Of a stretch of DNA of 64,000 bases, positions 28,501 through 40,500 are shown piece after piece. The translations under genes and the position numbers were made by a program. Where the stretch lies: the NCBI RefSeq assembly GCF_033063295.1, contig NZ_JAWJZH010000001.1, forward strand, positions 2,666,001-2,730,000, in the 5' to 3' direction. This DNA comes from Nitrosomonas sp. Is35. Lineage in GTDB: Bacteria > Pseudomonadota > Gammaproteobacteria > Burkholderiales > Nitrosomonadaceae. The notes beneath the pieces were generated by a model that saw nothing but the letters and a program-made list of their open reading frames with translations, made no database searches and was not told the origin of the DNA. Position 1 is the first letter of the stretch. Each line of letters starts with the position of its first letter.

Positions 28501-31500
28501 GGCAATCGTCAGGTCGCTGTTATCGAAGTTGCTTACCGCTTCGCTGAACGTGATGGTCACCAAGCTGCTTTCGCCTGCTTTCAGCGCGTCATCAGCCACG
28601 GTAATCGACGTTACAACTGGAATCAGCGTATCGATCGCGTAGTTGTTCGAATCGGTGGCGCCGCTGTTGTTGTTGCCGGCCGCATCCGCAACGCTCGCAT
28701 CCGCCAGCGTGATCAGGTTGCTGGCATCTTCCACGTCGACATCCGGTGTGAATGTCGCTGTCCAGGTGACGCCGCCGTCCTCGCTTGATACTGCGGTTAG
28801 CGTGCCGTTGGCAATCGTCAGGTCGCTGTTATCGAAGTTGCTTACCGCTTCGCTGAACGTGATGGTCACCAAGCTGCTTTCGCCTGCTTTCAGCGCGTCA
28901 TCAGCCACGGTAATCGACGTTACAACTGGAATCAGCGTATCGATCGCGTAGTTGTTCGAATCGGTGGCGCCGCTGTTGTTGTTGCCGGCCGCATCCGCAA
29001 CGCTCGCATCCGCCAGCGTGATCAGGTTGCTGGCATCTTCCACGTCGACATCCGGTGTGAATGTCGCTGTCCAGGTGACGCCGCCGTCCTCGCTTGATAC
29101 TGCGGTTAGCGTGCCGTTGGCAATCGTCAGGTCGCTGTTATCGAAGTTGCTTACCGCTTCGCTGAACGTGATGGTCACCAAGCTGCTTTCGCCCGCTTTC
29201 AGCGCATCGTCTGCTACTGCAATGGTGGCTGTTGGCAGTTTGGTGTCAATCGCGTAGTTGTTCGAATCGCTGCTGCCGCTGTTTAAGTTACCGGCCGCAT
29301 CCGCAACGCTCGCATCCGCCAGCGTAATCAGGTTGCTGGTATCTTCCACGTCGACATCCGGTGTGAATGTCGCTGTCCAGGTGACGCCGCCGTCTTCGCT
29401 TGATACTGCGGTTAGCGTGCCGTTGGCAATCGTCAGGTCGCTGTTATCGAAGTTGCTTACCGCTTGACTAAACGTGATGGTCACCAAGCTGCTTTCGCCT
29501 GCTTTCAGCGCGTCATCAGCCACGGTAATCGACGTTACAACTGGAATCAGCGTATCGATCGCGTAGTTGTTCGAATCGGTAGCGCCGCTGTTGTTGTTGC
29601 CGGCCGCATCCGCAACGCTCGCATCCGCCAGCGTGATCAGGTTGCTGGTATCTTCCACGTCGACATCCGGTGTGAATGTCGCTGTCCAGGTGACGCCGCC
29701 GTCCTCGCTTGATACTGCGGTTAGCGTGCCGTTGGCAATCGTCAGGTCGCTGTTATCGAAGTTGCTTACCGCTTCGCTGAACGTGATGGTCACCAAGCTG
29801 CTTTCGCCTGCTTTCAGCGCGTCATCAGCCACGGTAATCGACGTTACAACTGGAATCAGCGTATCGATCGCGTAGTTGTTCGAATCGGTGGCGCCGCTGT
29901 TGTTGTTGCCGGCCGCATCCGCAACGCTCGCATCCGCCAGCGTGATCAGGTTGCTGGTATCTTCCACGTCGACATCCGGTGTGAACGTCGCTGTCCAGGT
30001 AACGCCGCCGTCTTCGCTTGATACTGCGGTTAGCGTGCCGTTGGCAATCGCCAGGTCGCTGTTATCGAAGTTGCTTACCGCTTCGCTGAACGTGATGGTC
30101 ACCAAGCTGCTTTCGCCTGCTTTCAGCGCGTCATCAGCCACGGTAATCGACGTTACAACTGGAATCAGCGTATCGATCGCGTAGTTGTTCGAATCGGTGG
30201 CGCCGCTGTTGTTGTTGCCGGCCGCATCCGCAACGCTCGCATCCGCCAGCGTGATCAGGTTGCTGGCATCTTCCACGTCGACATCCGGTGTGAATGTCGC
30301 TGTCCAGGTGACGCCGCCGTCCTCGCTTGATACTGCGGTTAGCGTGCCGTTGGCAATCGTCAGGTCGCTGTTATCGAAGTTGCTTACCGCTTCGCTGAAC
30401 GTGATGGTCACCAAGCTGCTTTCGCCCGCTTTCAGCGCATCGTCTGCTACTGCAATGGTGGCTGTTGGCAGTTTGGTGTCAATCGCGTAGTTGTTCGAAT
30501 CGCTGCTGCCGCTGTTTAAGTTACCGGCCGCATCCGCAACGCTCGCATCCGCCAGCGTAATCAGGTTGCTGGTATCTTCCACGTCGACATCCGGTGTGAA
30601 TGTCGCTGTCCAGGTGACGCCGCCGTCTTCGCTTGATACTGCGGTTAGCGTGCCGTTGGCAATCGTCAGGTCGCTGTTATCGAAGTTGCTTACCGCTTGA
30701 CTAAACGTGATGGTCACCAAGCTGCTTTCGCCTGCTTTCAGCGCGTCATCAGCCACGGTAATCGACGTTACAACTGGAATCAGCGTATCGATCGCGTAGT
30801 TGTTCGAATCGGTAGCGCCGCTGTTGTTGTTGCCGGCCGCATCCGCAACGCTCGCATCCGCCAGCGTGATCAGGTTGCTGGTATCTTCCACGTCGACATC
30901 CGGTGTGAATGTCGCTGTCCAGGTGACGCCGCCGTCCTCGCTTGATACTGCGGTTAGCGTGCCGTTGGCAATCGTCAGGTCGCTGTTATCGAAGTTGCTT
31001 ACCGCTTCGCTGAACGTGATGGTCACCAAGCTGCTTTCGCCTGCTTTCAGCGCGTCATCAGCCACGGTAATCGACGTTACAACTGGAATCAGCGTATCGA
31101 TCGCGTAGTTGTTCGAATCGGTGGCGCCGCTGTTGTTGTTGCCGGCCGCATCCGCAACGCTCGCATCCGCCAGCGTGATCAGGTTGCTGGTATCTTCCAC
31201 GTCGACATCCGGTGTGAACGTCGCTGTCCAGGTAACGCCGCCGTCTTCGCTTGATACTGCGGTTAGCGTGCCGTTGGCAATCGCCAGGTCGCTGTTATCG
31301 AAGTTGCTTACCGCTTCGCTGAACGTGATGGTCACCAAGCTGCTTTCGCCTGCTTTCAGCGCGTCATCAGCCACGGTAATCGACGTTACAACTGGAATCA
31401 GCGTATCGATCGCGTAGTTGTTCGAATCGGTGGCGCCGCTGTTGTTGTTGCCGGCCGCATCCGCAACGCTCGCATCCGCCAGCGTGATCAGGTTGCTGGC

Positions 31501-34500
31501 ATCTTCCACGTCGACATCCGGTGTGAATGTCGCTGTCCAGGTGACGCCGCCGTCCTCGCTTGATACTGCGGTTAGCGTGCCGTTGGCAATCGTCAGGTCG
31601 CTGTTATCGAAGTTGCTTACCGCTTCGCTGAACGTGATGGTCACCAAGCTGCTTTCGCCTGCTTTCAGCGCGTCATCAGCCACGGTAATCGACGTTACAA
31701 CTGGAATCAGCGTATCGATCGCGTAGTTGTTCGAATCGGTGGCGCCGCTGTTGTTGTTGCCGGCCGCATCCGCAACGCTCGCATCCGCCAGCGTGATCAG
31801 GTTGCTGGCATCTTCCACGTCGACATCCGGTGTGAATGTCGCTGTCCAGGTGACGCCGCCGTCCTCGCTTGATACTGCGGTTAGCGTGCCGTTGGCAATC
31901 GTCAGGTCGCTGTTATCGAAGTTGCTTACCGCTTCGCTGAACGTGATGGTCACCAAGCTGCTTTCGCCCGCTTTCAGCGCATCGTCTGCTACTGCAATGG
32001 TGGCTGTTGGCAGTTTGGTGTCAATCGCGTAGTTGTTCGAATCGCTGCTGCCGCTGTTTAAGTTACCGGCCGCATCCGCAACGCTCGCATCCGCCAGCGT
32101 AATCAGGTTGCTGGTATCTTCCACGTCGACATCCGGTGTGAATGTCGCTGTCCAGGTGACGCCGCCGTCTTCGCTTGATACTGCGGTTAGCGTGCCGTTG
32201 GCAATCGTCAGGTCGCTGTTATCGAAGTTGCTTACCGCTTGACTAAACGTGATGGTCACCAAGCTGCTTTCGCCTGCTTTCAGCGCGTCATCAGCCACGG
32301 TAATCGACGTTACAACTGGAATCAGCGTATCGATCGCGTAGTTGTTCGAATCGGTAGCGCCGCTGTTGTTGTTGCCGGCCGCATCCGCAACGCTTGCATC
32401 CGCCAGCGTGATCAGGTTGCTGGTATCTTCCACGTCGACATCCGGTGTGAACGTCGCTGTCCAGGTAACGCCGCCGTCCTCGCTTGATACTGCGGTTAGC
32501 GTGCCGTTGGCAATCGCCAGGTCGCTGTTATCGAAGTTGCTTACCGCTTCGCTGAACGTGATGGTCACCAAGCTGCTTTCGCCTGCTTTCAGCGCGTCAT
32601 CAGCCACGGTAATCGACGTTACAACTGGAATCAGCGTATCGATCGCGTAGTTGTTCGAATCGGTGGCGCCGCTGTTGTTGTTGCCGGCCGCATCCGCAAC
32701 GCTCGCATCCGCCAGCGTGATCAGGTTGCTGGCATCTTCCACGTCGACATCCGGTGTGAATGTCGCTGTCCAGGTGACGCCGCCGTCCTCGCTTGATACT
32801 GCGGTTAGCGTGCCGTTGGCAATCGTCAGGTCGCTGTTATCGAAGTTGCTTACCGCTTCGCTGAACGTGATGGTCACCAAGCTGCTTTCGCCCGCTTTCA
32901 GCGCATCGTCTGCTACTGCAATGGTGGCTGTTGGCAGTTTGGTGTCAATCGCGTAGTTGTTCGAATCGCTGCTGCCGCTGTTTAAGTTACCGGCCGCATC
33001 CGCAACGCTCGCATCCGCCAGCGTAATCAGGTTGCTGGTATCTTCCACGTCGACATCCGGTGTGAATGTCGCTGTCCAGGTGACGCCGCCGTCTTCGCTT
33101 GATACTGCGGTTAGCGTGCCGTTGGCAATCGTCAGGTCGCTGTTATCGAAGTTGCTTACCGCTTGACTAAACGTGATGGTCACCAAGCTGCTTTCGCCTG
33201 CTTTCAGCGCGTCATCAGCCACGGTAATCGACGTTACAACTGGAATCAGCGTATCGATCGCGTAGTTGTTCGAATCGGTAGCGCCGCTGTTGTTGTTGCC
33301 GGCCGCATCCGCAACGCTTGCATCCGCCAGCGTGATCAGGTTGCTGGCATCTTCCACGTCGACATCCGGTGTAAACGTCGCTGTCCAGGTAACGCCGCCG
33401 TCCTCGCTTGATACTGCGGTTAGCGTGCCGTTGGCAATCGCCAGGTCGCTGTTATCGAAGTTGCTTACCGCTTCGCTGAACGTGATGGTCACCAAGCTGC
33501 TTTCGCCCGCTTTCAGCGCATCGTCTGCTACTGCAATGGTGGCTGTTGGCAGTTTGGTGTCAATCGCGTAGTTGTTCGAATCGCTGCTGCCGCTGTTTAA
33601 GTTACCGGCCGCATCCGCAACGCTCGCATCCGCCAGCGTAATCAGGTTGCTGGTATCTTCCACGTCGACATCCGGTGTGAATGTCGCTGTCCAGGTGACG
33701 CCGCCGTCTTCGCTTGATACTGCGGTTAGCGTGCCGTTGGCAATCGTCAGGTCGCTGTTATCGAAGTTGCTTACCGCTTGACTAAACGTGATGGTCACCA
33801 AGCTGCTTTCGCCTGCTTTCAGCGCGTCATCAGCCACGGTAATCGACGTTACAACTGGAATCAGCGTATCGATCGCGTAGTTGTTCGAATCGGTAGCGCC
33901 GCTGTTGTTGTTGCCGGCCGCATCCGCAACGCTTGCATCCGCCAGCGTGATCAGGTTGCTGGCATCTTCCACGTCGACATCCGGTGTAAACGTCGCTGTC
34001 CAGGTAACGCCGCCGTCCTCGCTTGATACTGCGGTTAGCGTGCCGTTGGCAATCGCCAGGTCGCTGTTATCGAAGTTGCTTACCGCTTCGCTGAACGTGA
34101 TGGTCACCAAGCTGCTTTCGCCTGCTTTCAGCGCGTCATCAGCCACGGTAATCGACGTTACAACTGGAATCAGCGTATCGATCGCGTAGTTGTTCGAATC
34201 GGTGGCGCCGCTGTTGTTGTTGCCGGCCGCATCCGCAACGCTCGCATCCGCCAGCGTGATCAGGTTGCTGGTATCTTCCACGTCGACATCCGGTGTGAAC
34301 GTCGCTGTCCAGGTAACGCCGCCGTCTTCGCTTGATACTGCGGTTAGCGTGCCGTTGGCAATCGCCAGGTCGCTGTTATCGAAGTTGCTTACCGCTTCGC
34401 TGAACGTGATGGTCACCAAGCTGCTTTCGCCCGCTTTCAGCGCATCGTCTGCTACTGCAATGGTGGCTGTTGGCAGTTTGGTGTCAATCGCGTAGTTGTT

Positions 34501-37500
34501 CGAATCGCTGCTGCCGCTGTTTAAGTTACCGGCCGCATCCGCAACGCTCGCATCCGCCAGCGTAATCAGGTTGCTGGTATCTTCCACGTCGACATCCGGT
34601 GTGAATGTCGCTGTCCAGGTGACGCCGCCGTCCTCGCTTGATACTGCGGTTAGCGTGCCGTTGGCAATCGTCAGGTCGCTGTTATCGAAGTTGCTTACCG
34701 CTTCGCTGAACGTGATGGTCACCAAGCTGCTTTCGCCTGCTTTCAGCGCGTCATCAGCCACGGTAATCGACGTTACAACTGGAATCAGCGTATCGATCGC
34801 GTAGTTGTTCGAATCGGTGGCGCCGCTGTTGTTGTTGCCGGCCGCATCCGCAACGCTCGCATCCGCCAGCGTGATCAGGTTGCTGGCATCTTCCACGTCG
34901 ACATCCGGTGTGAATGTCGCTGTCCAGGTGACGCCGCCGTCCTCGCTTGATACTGCGGTTAGCGTGCCGTTGGCAATCGTCAGGTCGCTGTTATCGAAGT
35001 TGCTTACCGCTTCGCTGAACGTGATGGTCACCAAGCTGCTTTCGCCCGCTTTCAGCGCATCGTCTGCTACTGCAATGGTGGCTGTTGGCAGTTTGGTGTC
35101 AATCGCGTAGTTGTTCGAATCGCTGCTGCCGCTGTTTAAGTTACCGGCCGCATCCGCAACGCTCGCATCCGCCAGCGTAATCAGGTTGCTGGTATCTTCC
35201 ACGTCGACATCCGGTGTGAATGTCGCTGTCCAGGTGACGCCGCCGTCTTCGCTTGATACTGCGGTTAGCGTGCCGTTGGCAATCGTCAGGTCGCTGTTAT
35301 CGAAGTTGCTTACCGCTTGACTAAACGTGATGGTCACCAAGCTGCTTTCGCCTGCTTTCAGCGCGTCATCAGCCACGGTAATCGACGTTACAACTGGAAT
35401 CAGCGTATCGATCGCGTAGTTGTTCGAATCGGTAGCGCCGCTGTTGTTGTTGCCGGCCGCATCCGCAACGCTTGCATCCGCCAGCGTGATCAGGTTGCTG
35501 GTATCTTCCACGTCGACATCCGGTGTGAACGTCGCTGTCCAGGTAACGCCGCCGTCCTCGCTTGATACTGCGGTTAGCGTGCCGTTGGCAATCGTCAGGT
35601 CGCTGTTATCGAAGTTGCTTACCGCTTCGCTGAACGTGATGGTCACCAAGCTGCTTTCGCCTGCTTTCAGCGCGTCATCAGCCACGGTAATCGACGTTAC
35701 AACTGGAATCAGCGTATCGATCGCGTAGTTGTTCGAATCGGTGGCGCCGCTGTTGTTGTTGCCGGCCGCATCCGCAACGCTCGCATCCGCCAGCGTGATC
35801 AGGTTGCTGGCATCTTCCACGTCGACATCCGGTGTGAATGTCGCTGTCCAGGTGACGCCGCCGTCCTCGCTTGATACTGCGGTTAGCGTGCCGTTGGCAA
35901 TCGTCAGGTCGCTGTTATCGAAGTTGCTTACCGCTTCGCTGAACGTGATGGTCACCAAGCTGCTTTCGCCCGCTTTCAGCGCATCGTCTGCTACTGCAAT
36001 GGTGGCTGTTGGCAGTTTGGTGTCAATCGCGTAGTTGTTCGAATCGCTGCTGCCGCTGTTTAAGTTACCGGCCGCATCCGCAACGCTCGCATCCGCCAGC
36101 GTAATCAGGTTGCTGGTATCTTCCACGTCGACATCCGGTGTGAATGTCGCTGTCCAGGTGACGCCGCCGTCTTCGCTTGATACTGCGGTTAGCGTGCCGT
36201 TGGCAATCGTCAGGTCGCTGTTATCGAAGTTGCTTACCGCTTGACTAAACGTGATGGTCACCAAGCTGCTTTCGCCTGCTTTCAGCGCGTCATCAGCCAC
36301 GGTAATCGACGTTACAACTGGAATCAGCGTATCGATCGCGTAGTTGTTCGAATCGGTAGCGCCGCTGTTGTTGTTGCCGGCCGCATCCGCAACGCTTGCA
36401 TCCGCCAGCGTGATCAGGTTGCTGGCATCTTCCACGTCGACATCCGGTGTAAACGTCGCTGTCCAGGTAACGCCGCCGTCCTCGCTTGATACTGCGGTTA
36501 GCGTGCCGTTGGCAATCGCCAGGTCGCTGTTATCGAAGTTGCTTACCGCTTCGCTGAACGTGATGGTCACCAAGCTGCTTTCGCCCGCTTTCAGCGCATC
36601 GTCTGCTACTGCAATGGTGGCTGTTGGCAGTTTGGTGTCAATCGCGTAGTTGTTCGAATCGCTGCTGCCGCTGTTTAAGTTACCGGCCGCATCCGCAACG
36701 CTCGCATCCGCCAGCGTAATCAGGTTGCTGGTATCTTCCACGTCGACATCCGGTGTGAATGTCGCTGTCCAGGTGACGCCGCCGTCTTCGCTTGATACTG
36801 CGGTTAGCGTGCCGTTGGCAATCGTCAGGTCGCTGTTATCGAAGTTGCTTACCGCTTGACTAAACGTGATGGTCACCAAGCTGCTTTCGCCTGCTTTCAG
36901 CGCGTCATCAGCCACGGTAATCGACGTTACAACTGGAATCAGCGTATCGATCGCGTAGTTGTTCGAATCGGTAGCGCCGCTGTTGTTGTTGCCGGCCGCA
37001 TCCGCAACGCTTGCATCCGCCAGCGTGATCAGGTTGCTGGCATCTTCCACGTCGACATCCGGTGTAAACGTCGCTGTCCAGGTAACGCCGCCGTCCTCGC
37101 TTGATACTGCGGTTAGCGTGCCGTTGGCAATCGCCAGGTCGCTGTTATCGAAGTTGCTTACCGCTTCGCTGAACGTGATGGTCACCAAGCTGCTTTCGCC
37201 CGCTTTCAGCGCATCGTCTGCTACTGCAATGGTGGCTGTTGGCAGTTTGGTGTCAATCGCGTAGTTGTTCGAATCGCTGCTGCCGCTGTTTAAGTTACCG
37301 GCCGCATCCGCAACGCTCGCATCCGCCAGCGTAATCAGGTTGCTGGTATCTTCCACGTCGACATCCGGTGTGAATGTCGCTGTCCAGGTGACGCCGCCGT
37401 CTTCGCTTGATACTGCGGTTAGCGTGCCGTTGGCAATCGTCAGGTCGCTGTTATCGAAGTTGCTTACCGCTTCGCTGAACGTGATGGTCACCAAGCTGCT

Positions 37501-40500
37501 TTCGCCCGCTTTCAGCGCATCGTCTGCTACTGCAATGGTGGCTGTTGGCAGTTTGGTGTCAATCGCGTAGTTGTTCGAATCGCTGCTGCCGCTGTTTAAG
37601 TTACCGGCCGCATCCGCAACGCTCGCATCCGCCAGCGTAATCAGGTTGCTGGTATCTTCCACGTCGACATCCGGTGTGAATGTCGCTGTCCAGGTGACGC
37701 CGCCGTCTTCGCTTGATACTGCGGTTAGCGTGCCGTTGGCAATCGTCAGGTCGCTGTTATCGAAGTTGCTTACCGCTTGACTAAACGTGATGGTCACCAA
37801 GCTGCTTTCGCCTGCTTTCAGCGCGTCATCAGCCACGGTAATCGACGTTACAACTGGAATCAGCGTATCGATCGCGTAGTTGTTCGAATCGGTAGCGCCG
37901 CTGTTGTTGTTGCCGGCCGCATCCGCAACGCTTGCATCCGCCAGCGTGATCAGGTTGCTGGCATCTTCCACGTCGACATCCGGTGTAAACGTCGCTGTCC
38001 AGGTAACGCCGCCGTCCTCGCTTGATACTGCGGTTAGCGTGCCGTTGGCAATCGCCAGGTCGCTGTTATCGAAGTTGCTTACCGCTTCGCTGAACGTGAT
38101 GGTCACCAAGCTGCTTTCGCCCGCTTTCAGCGCATCGTCTGCTACTGCAATGGTGGCTGTTGGCAGTTTGGTGTCAATCGCGTAGTTGTTCGAATCGCTG
38201 CTGCCGCTGTTTAAGTTACCGGCCGCATCCGCAACGCTCGCATCCGCCAGCGTAATCAGGTTGCTGGTATCTTCCACGTCGACATCCGGTGTGAATGTCG
38301 CTGTCCAGGTGACGCCGCCGTCTTCGCTTGATACTGCGGTTAGCGTGCCGTTGGCAATCGTCAGGTCGCTGTTATCGAAGTTGCTTACCGCTTCGCTGAA
38401 CGTGATGGTCACCAAGCTGCTTTCGCCTGCTTTCAGCGCGTCATCAGCCACGGTAATCGACGTTACAACTGGAATCAGCGTATCGATCGCGTAGTTGTTC
38501 GAATCGGTGGCGCCGCTGTTGTTGTTGCCGGCCGCATCCGCAACGCTCGCATCCGCCAGCGTGATCAGGTTGCTGGCATCTTCCACGTCGACATCCGGTG
38601 TGAATGTCGCTGTCCAGGTGACGCCGCCGTCCTCGCTTGATACTGCGGTTAGCGTGCCGTTGGCAATCGTCAGGTCGCTGTTATCGAAGTTGCTTACCGC
38701 TTCGCTGAACGTGATGGTCACCAAGCTGCTTTCGCCCGCTTTCAGCGCATCGTCTGCTACTGCAATGGTGGCTGTTGGCAGTTTGGTGTCAATCGCGTAG
38801 TTGTTCGAATCGCTGCTGCCGCTGTTTAAGTTACCGGCCGCATCCGCAACGCTCGCATCCGCCAGCGTAATCAGGTTGCTGGTATCTTCCACGTCGACAT
38901 CCGGTGTGAATGTCGCTGTCCAGGTGACGCCGCCGTCTTCGCTTGATACTGCGGTTAGCGTGCCGTTGGCAATCGTCAGGTCGCTGTTATCGAAGTTGCT
39001 TACCGCTTGACTAAACGTGATGGTCACCAAGCTGCTTTCGCCTGCTTTCAGCGCGTCATCAGCCACGGTAATCGACGTTACAACTGGAATCAGCGTATCG
39101 ATCGCGTAGTTGTTCGAATCGGTAGCGCCGCTGTTGTTGTTGCCGGCCGCATCCGCAACGCTTGCATCCGCCAGCGTGATCAGGTTGCTGGTATCTTCCA
39201 CGTCGACATCCGGTGTGAACGTCGCTGTCCAGGTAACGCCGCCGTCCTCGCTTGATACTGCGGTTAGCGTGCCGTTGGCAATCGCCAGGTCGCTGTTATC
39301 GAAGTTGCTTACCGCTTCGCTGAACGTGATGGTCACCAAGCTGCTTTCGCCCGCTTTCAGCGCATCGTCTGCTACTGCAATGGTGGCTGTTGGCAGTTTG
39401 GTGTCAATCGCGTAGTTGTTCGAATCGCTGCTGCCGCTGTTTAAGTTACCGGCCGCATCCGCAACGCTCGCATCCGCCAGCGTAATCAGGTTGCTGGTAT
39501 CTTCCACGTCGACATCCGGTGTGAATGTCGCTGTCCAGGTGACGCCGCCGTCTTCGCTTGATACTGCGGTTAGCGTGCCGTTGGCAATCGTCAGGTCGCT
39601 GTTATCGAAGTTGCTTACCGCTTGACTAAACGTGATGGTCACCAAGCTGCTTTCGCCTGCTTTCAGCGCGTCATCAGCCACGGTAATCGACGTTACAACT
39701 GGAATCAGCGTATCGATCGCGTAGTTGTTCGAATCGGTGGCGCCGCTGTTGTTGTTGCCGGCCGCATCCGCAACGCTCGCATCCGCCAGCGTGATCAGGT
39801 TGCTGGCATCTTCCACGTCGACATCCGGTGTGAATGTCGCTGTCCAGGTAACGCCGCCGTCCTCGCTTGATACTGCGGTTAGCGTGCCGTTGGCAATCGC
39901 CAGGTCGCTGTTATCGAAGTTGCTTACCGCTTCGCTGAACGTGATGGTCACCAAGCTGCTTTCGCCCGCTTTCAGCGCATCGTCTGCTACTGCAATGGTG
40001 GCTGTTGGCAGTTTGGTGTCAATCGCGTAGTTGTTCGAATCACTGCTGCCGCTGTTTAAGTTACCGGCCGCATCCGCAACGCTCGCATCCGCTAGCGTAA
40101 TCAGGTTGCTGGTATCTTCCACGTCGACATCCGGTGTGAATGTCGCTGTCCAGGTGACGCCGCCGTCTTCGCTTGATACTGCGGTTAGCGTGCCGTTGGC
40201 AATCGTCAGGTCGCTGTTATCGAAGTTGCTTACCGCTTGACTAAACGTGATGGTCACCAAGCTGCTTTCGCCTGCTTTCAGCGCGTCATCAGCCACGGTA
40301 ATCGACGTTACAACTGGAATCAGCGTATCGATCGTCACGGTTAATTCCGCCGCACCCGAGGTTAAACCGTTCGCGCCCGCTTCCGTCACAGTGGCGGAGA
40401 ATTCGTGCGTGCCATCTTCCAAAAAGGGTGATGCGTAGTCGACATAGCCAGCCGCGATATGACCGGGTGTGAGTGTTATGGTATCGGCAAAGACTATCGT

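Noticed and set aside
28334-40339. CRISPR or satellite-like array
   Set aside because: The period is about 100 codons, the units keep one frame and there are no spacers; it is a protein-coding tandem repeat.
28334-40438. Dozens of open plus-strand frames of 69-102 codons, apparently a family of small repeated proteins
   Set aside because: They are antisense shadows of the 39 Ig-like repeat units, recurring with the same 306/309-bp period and lacking ribosome-binding sites.
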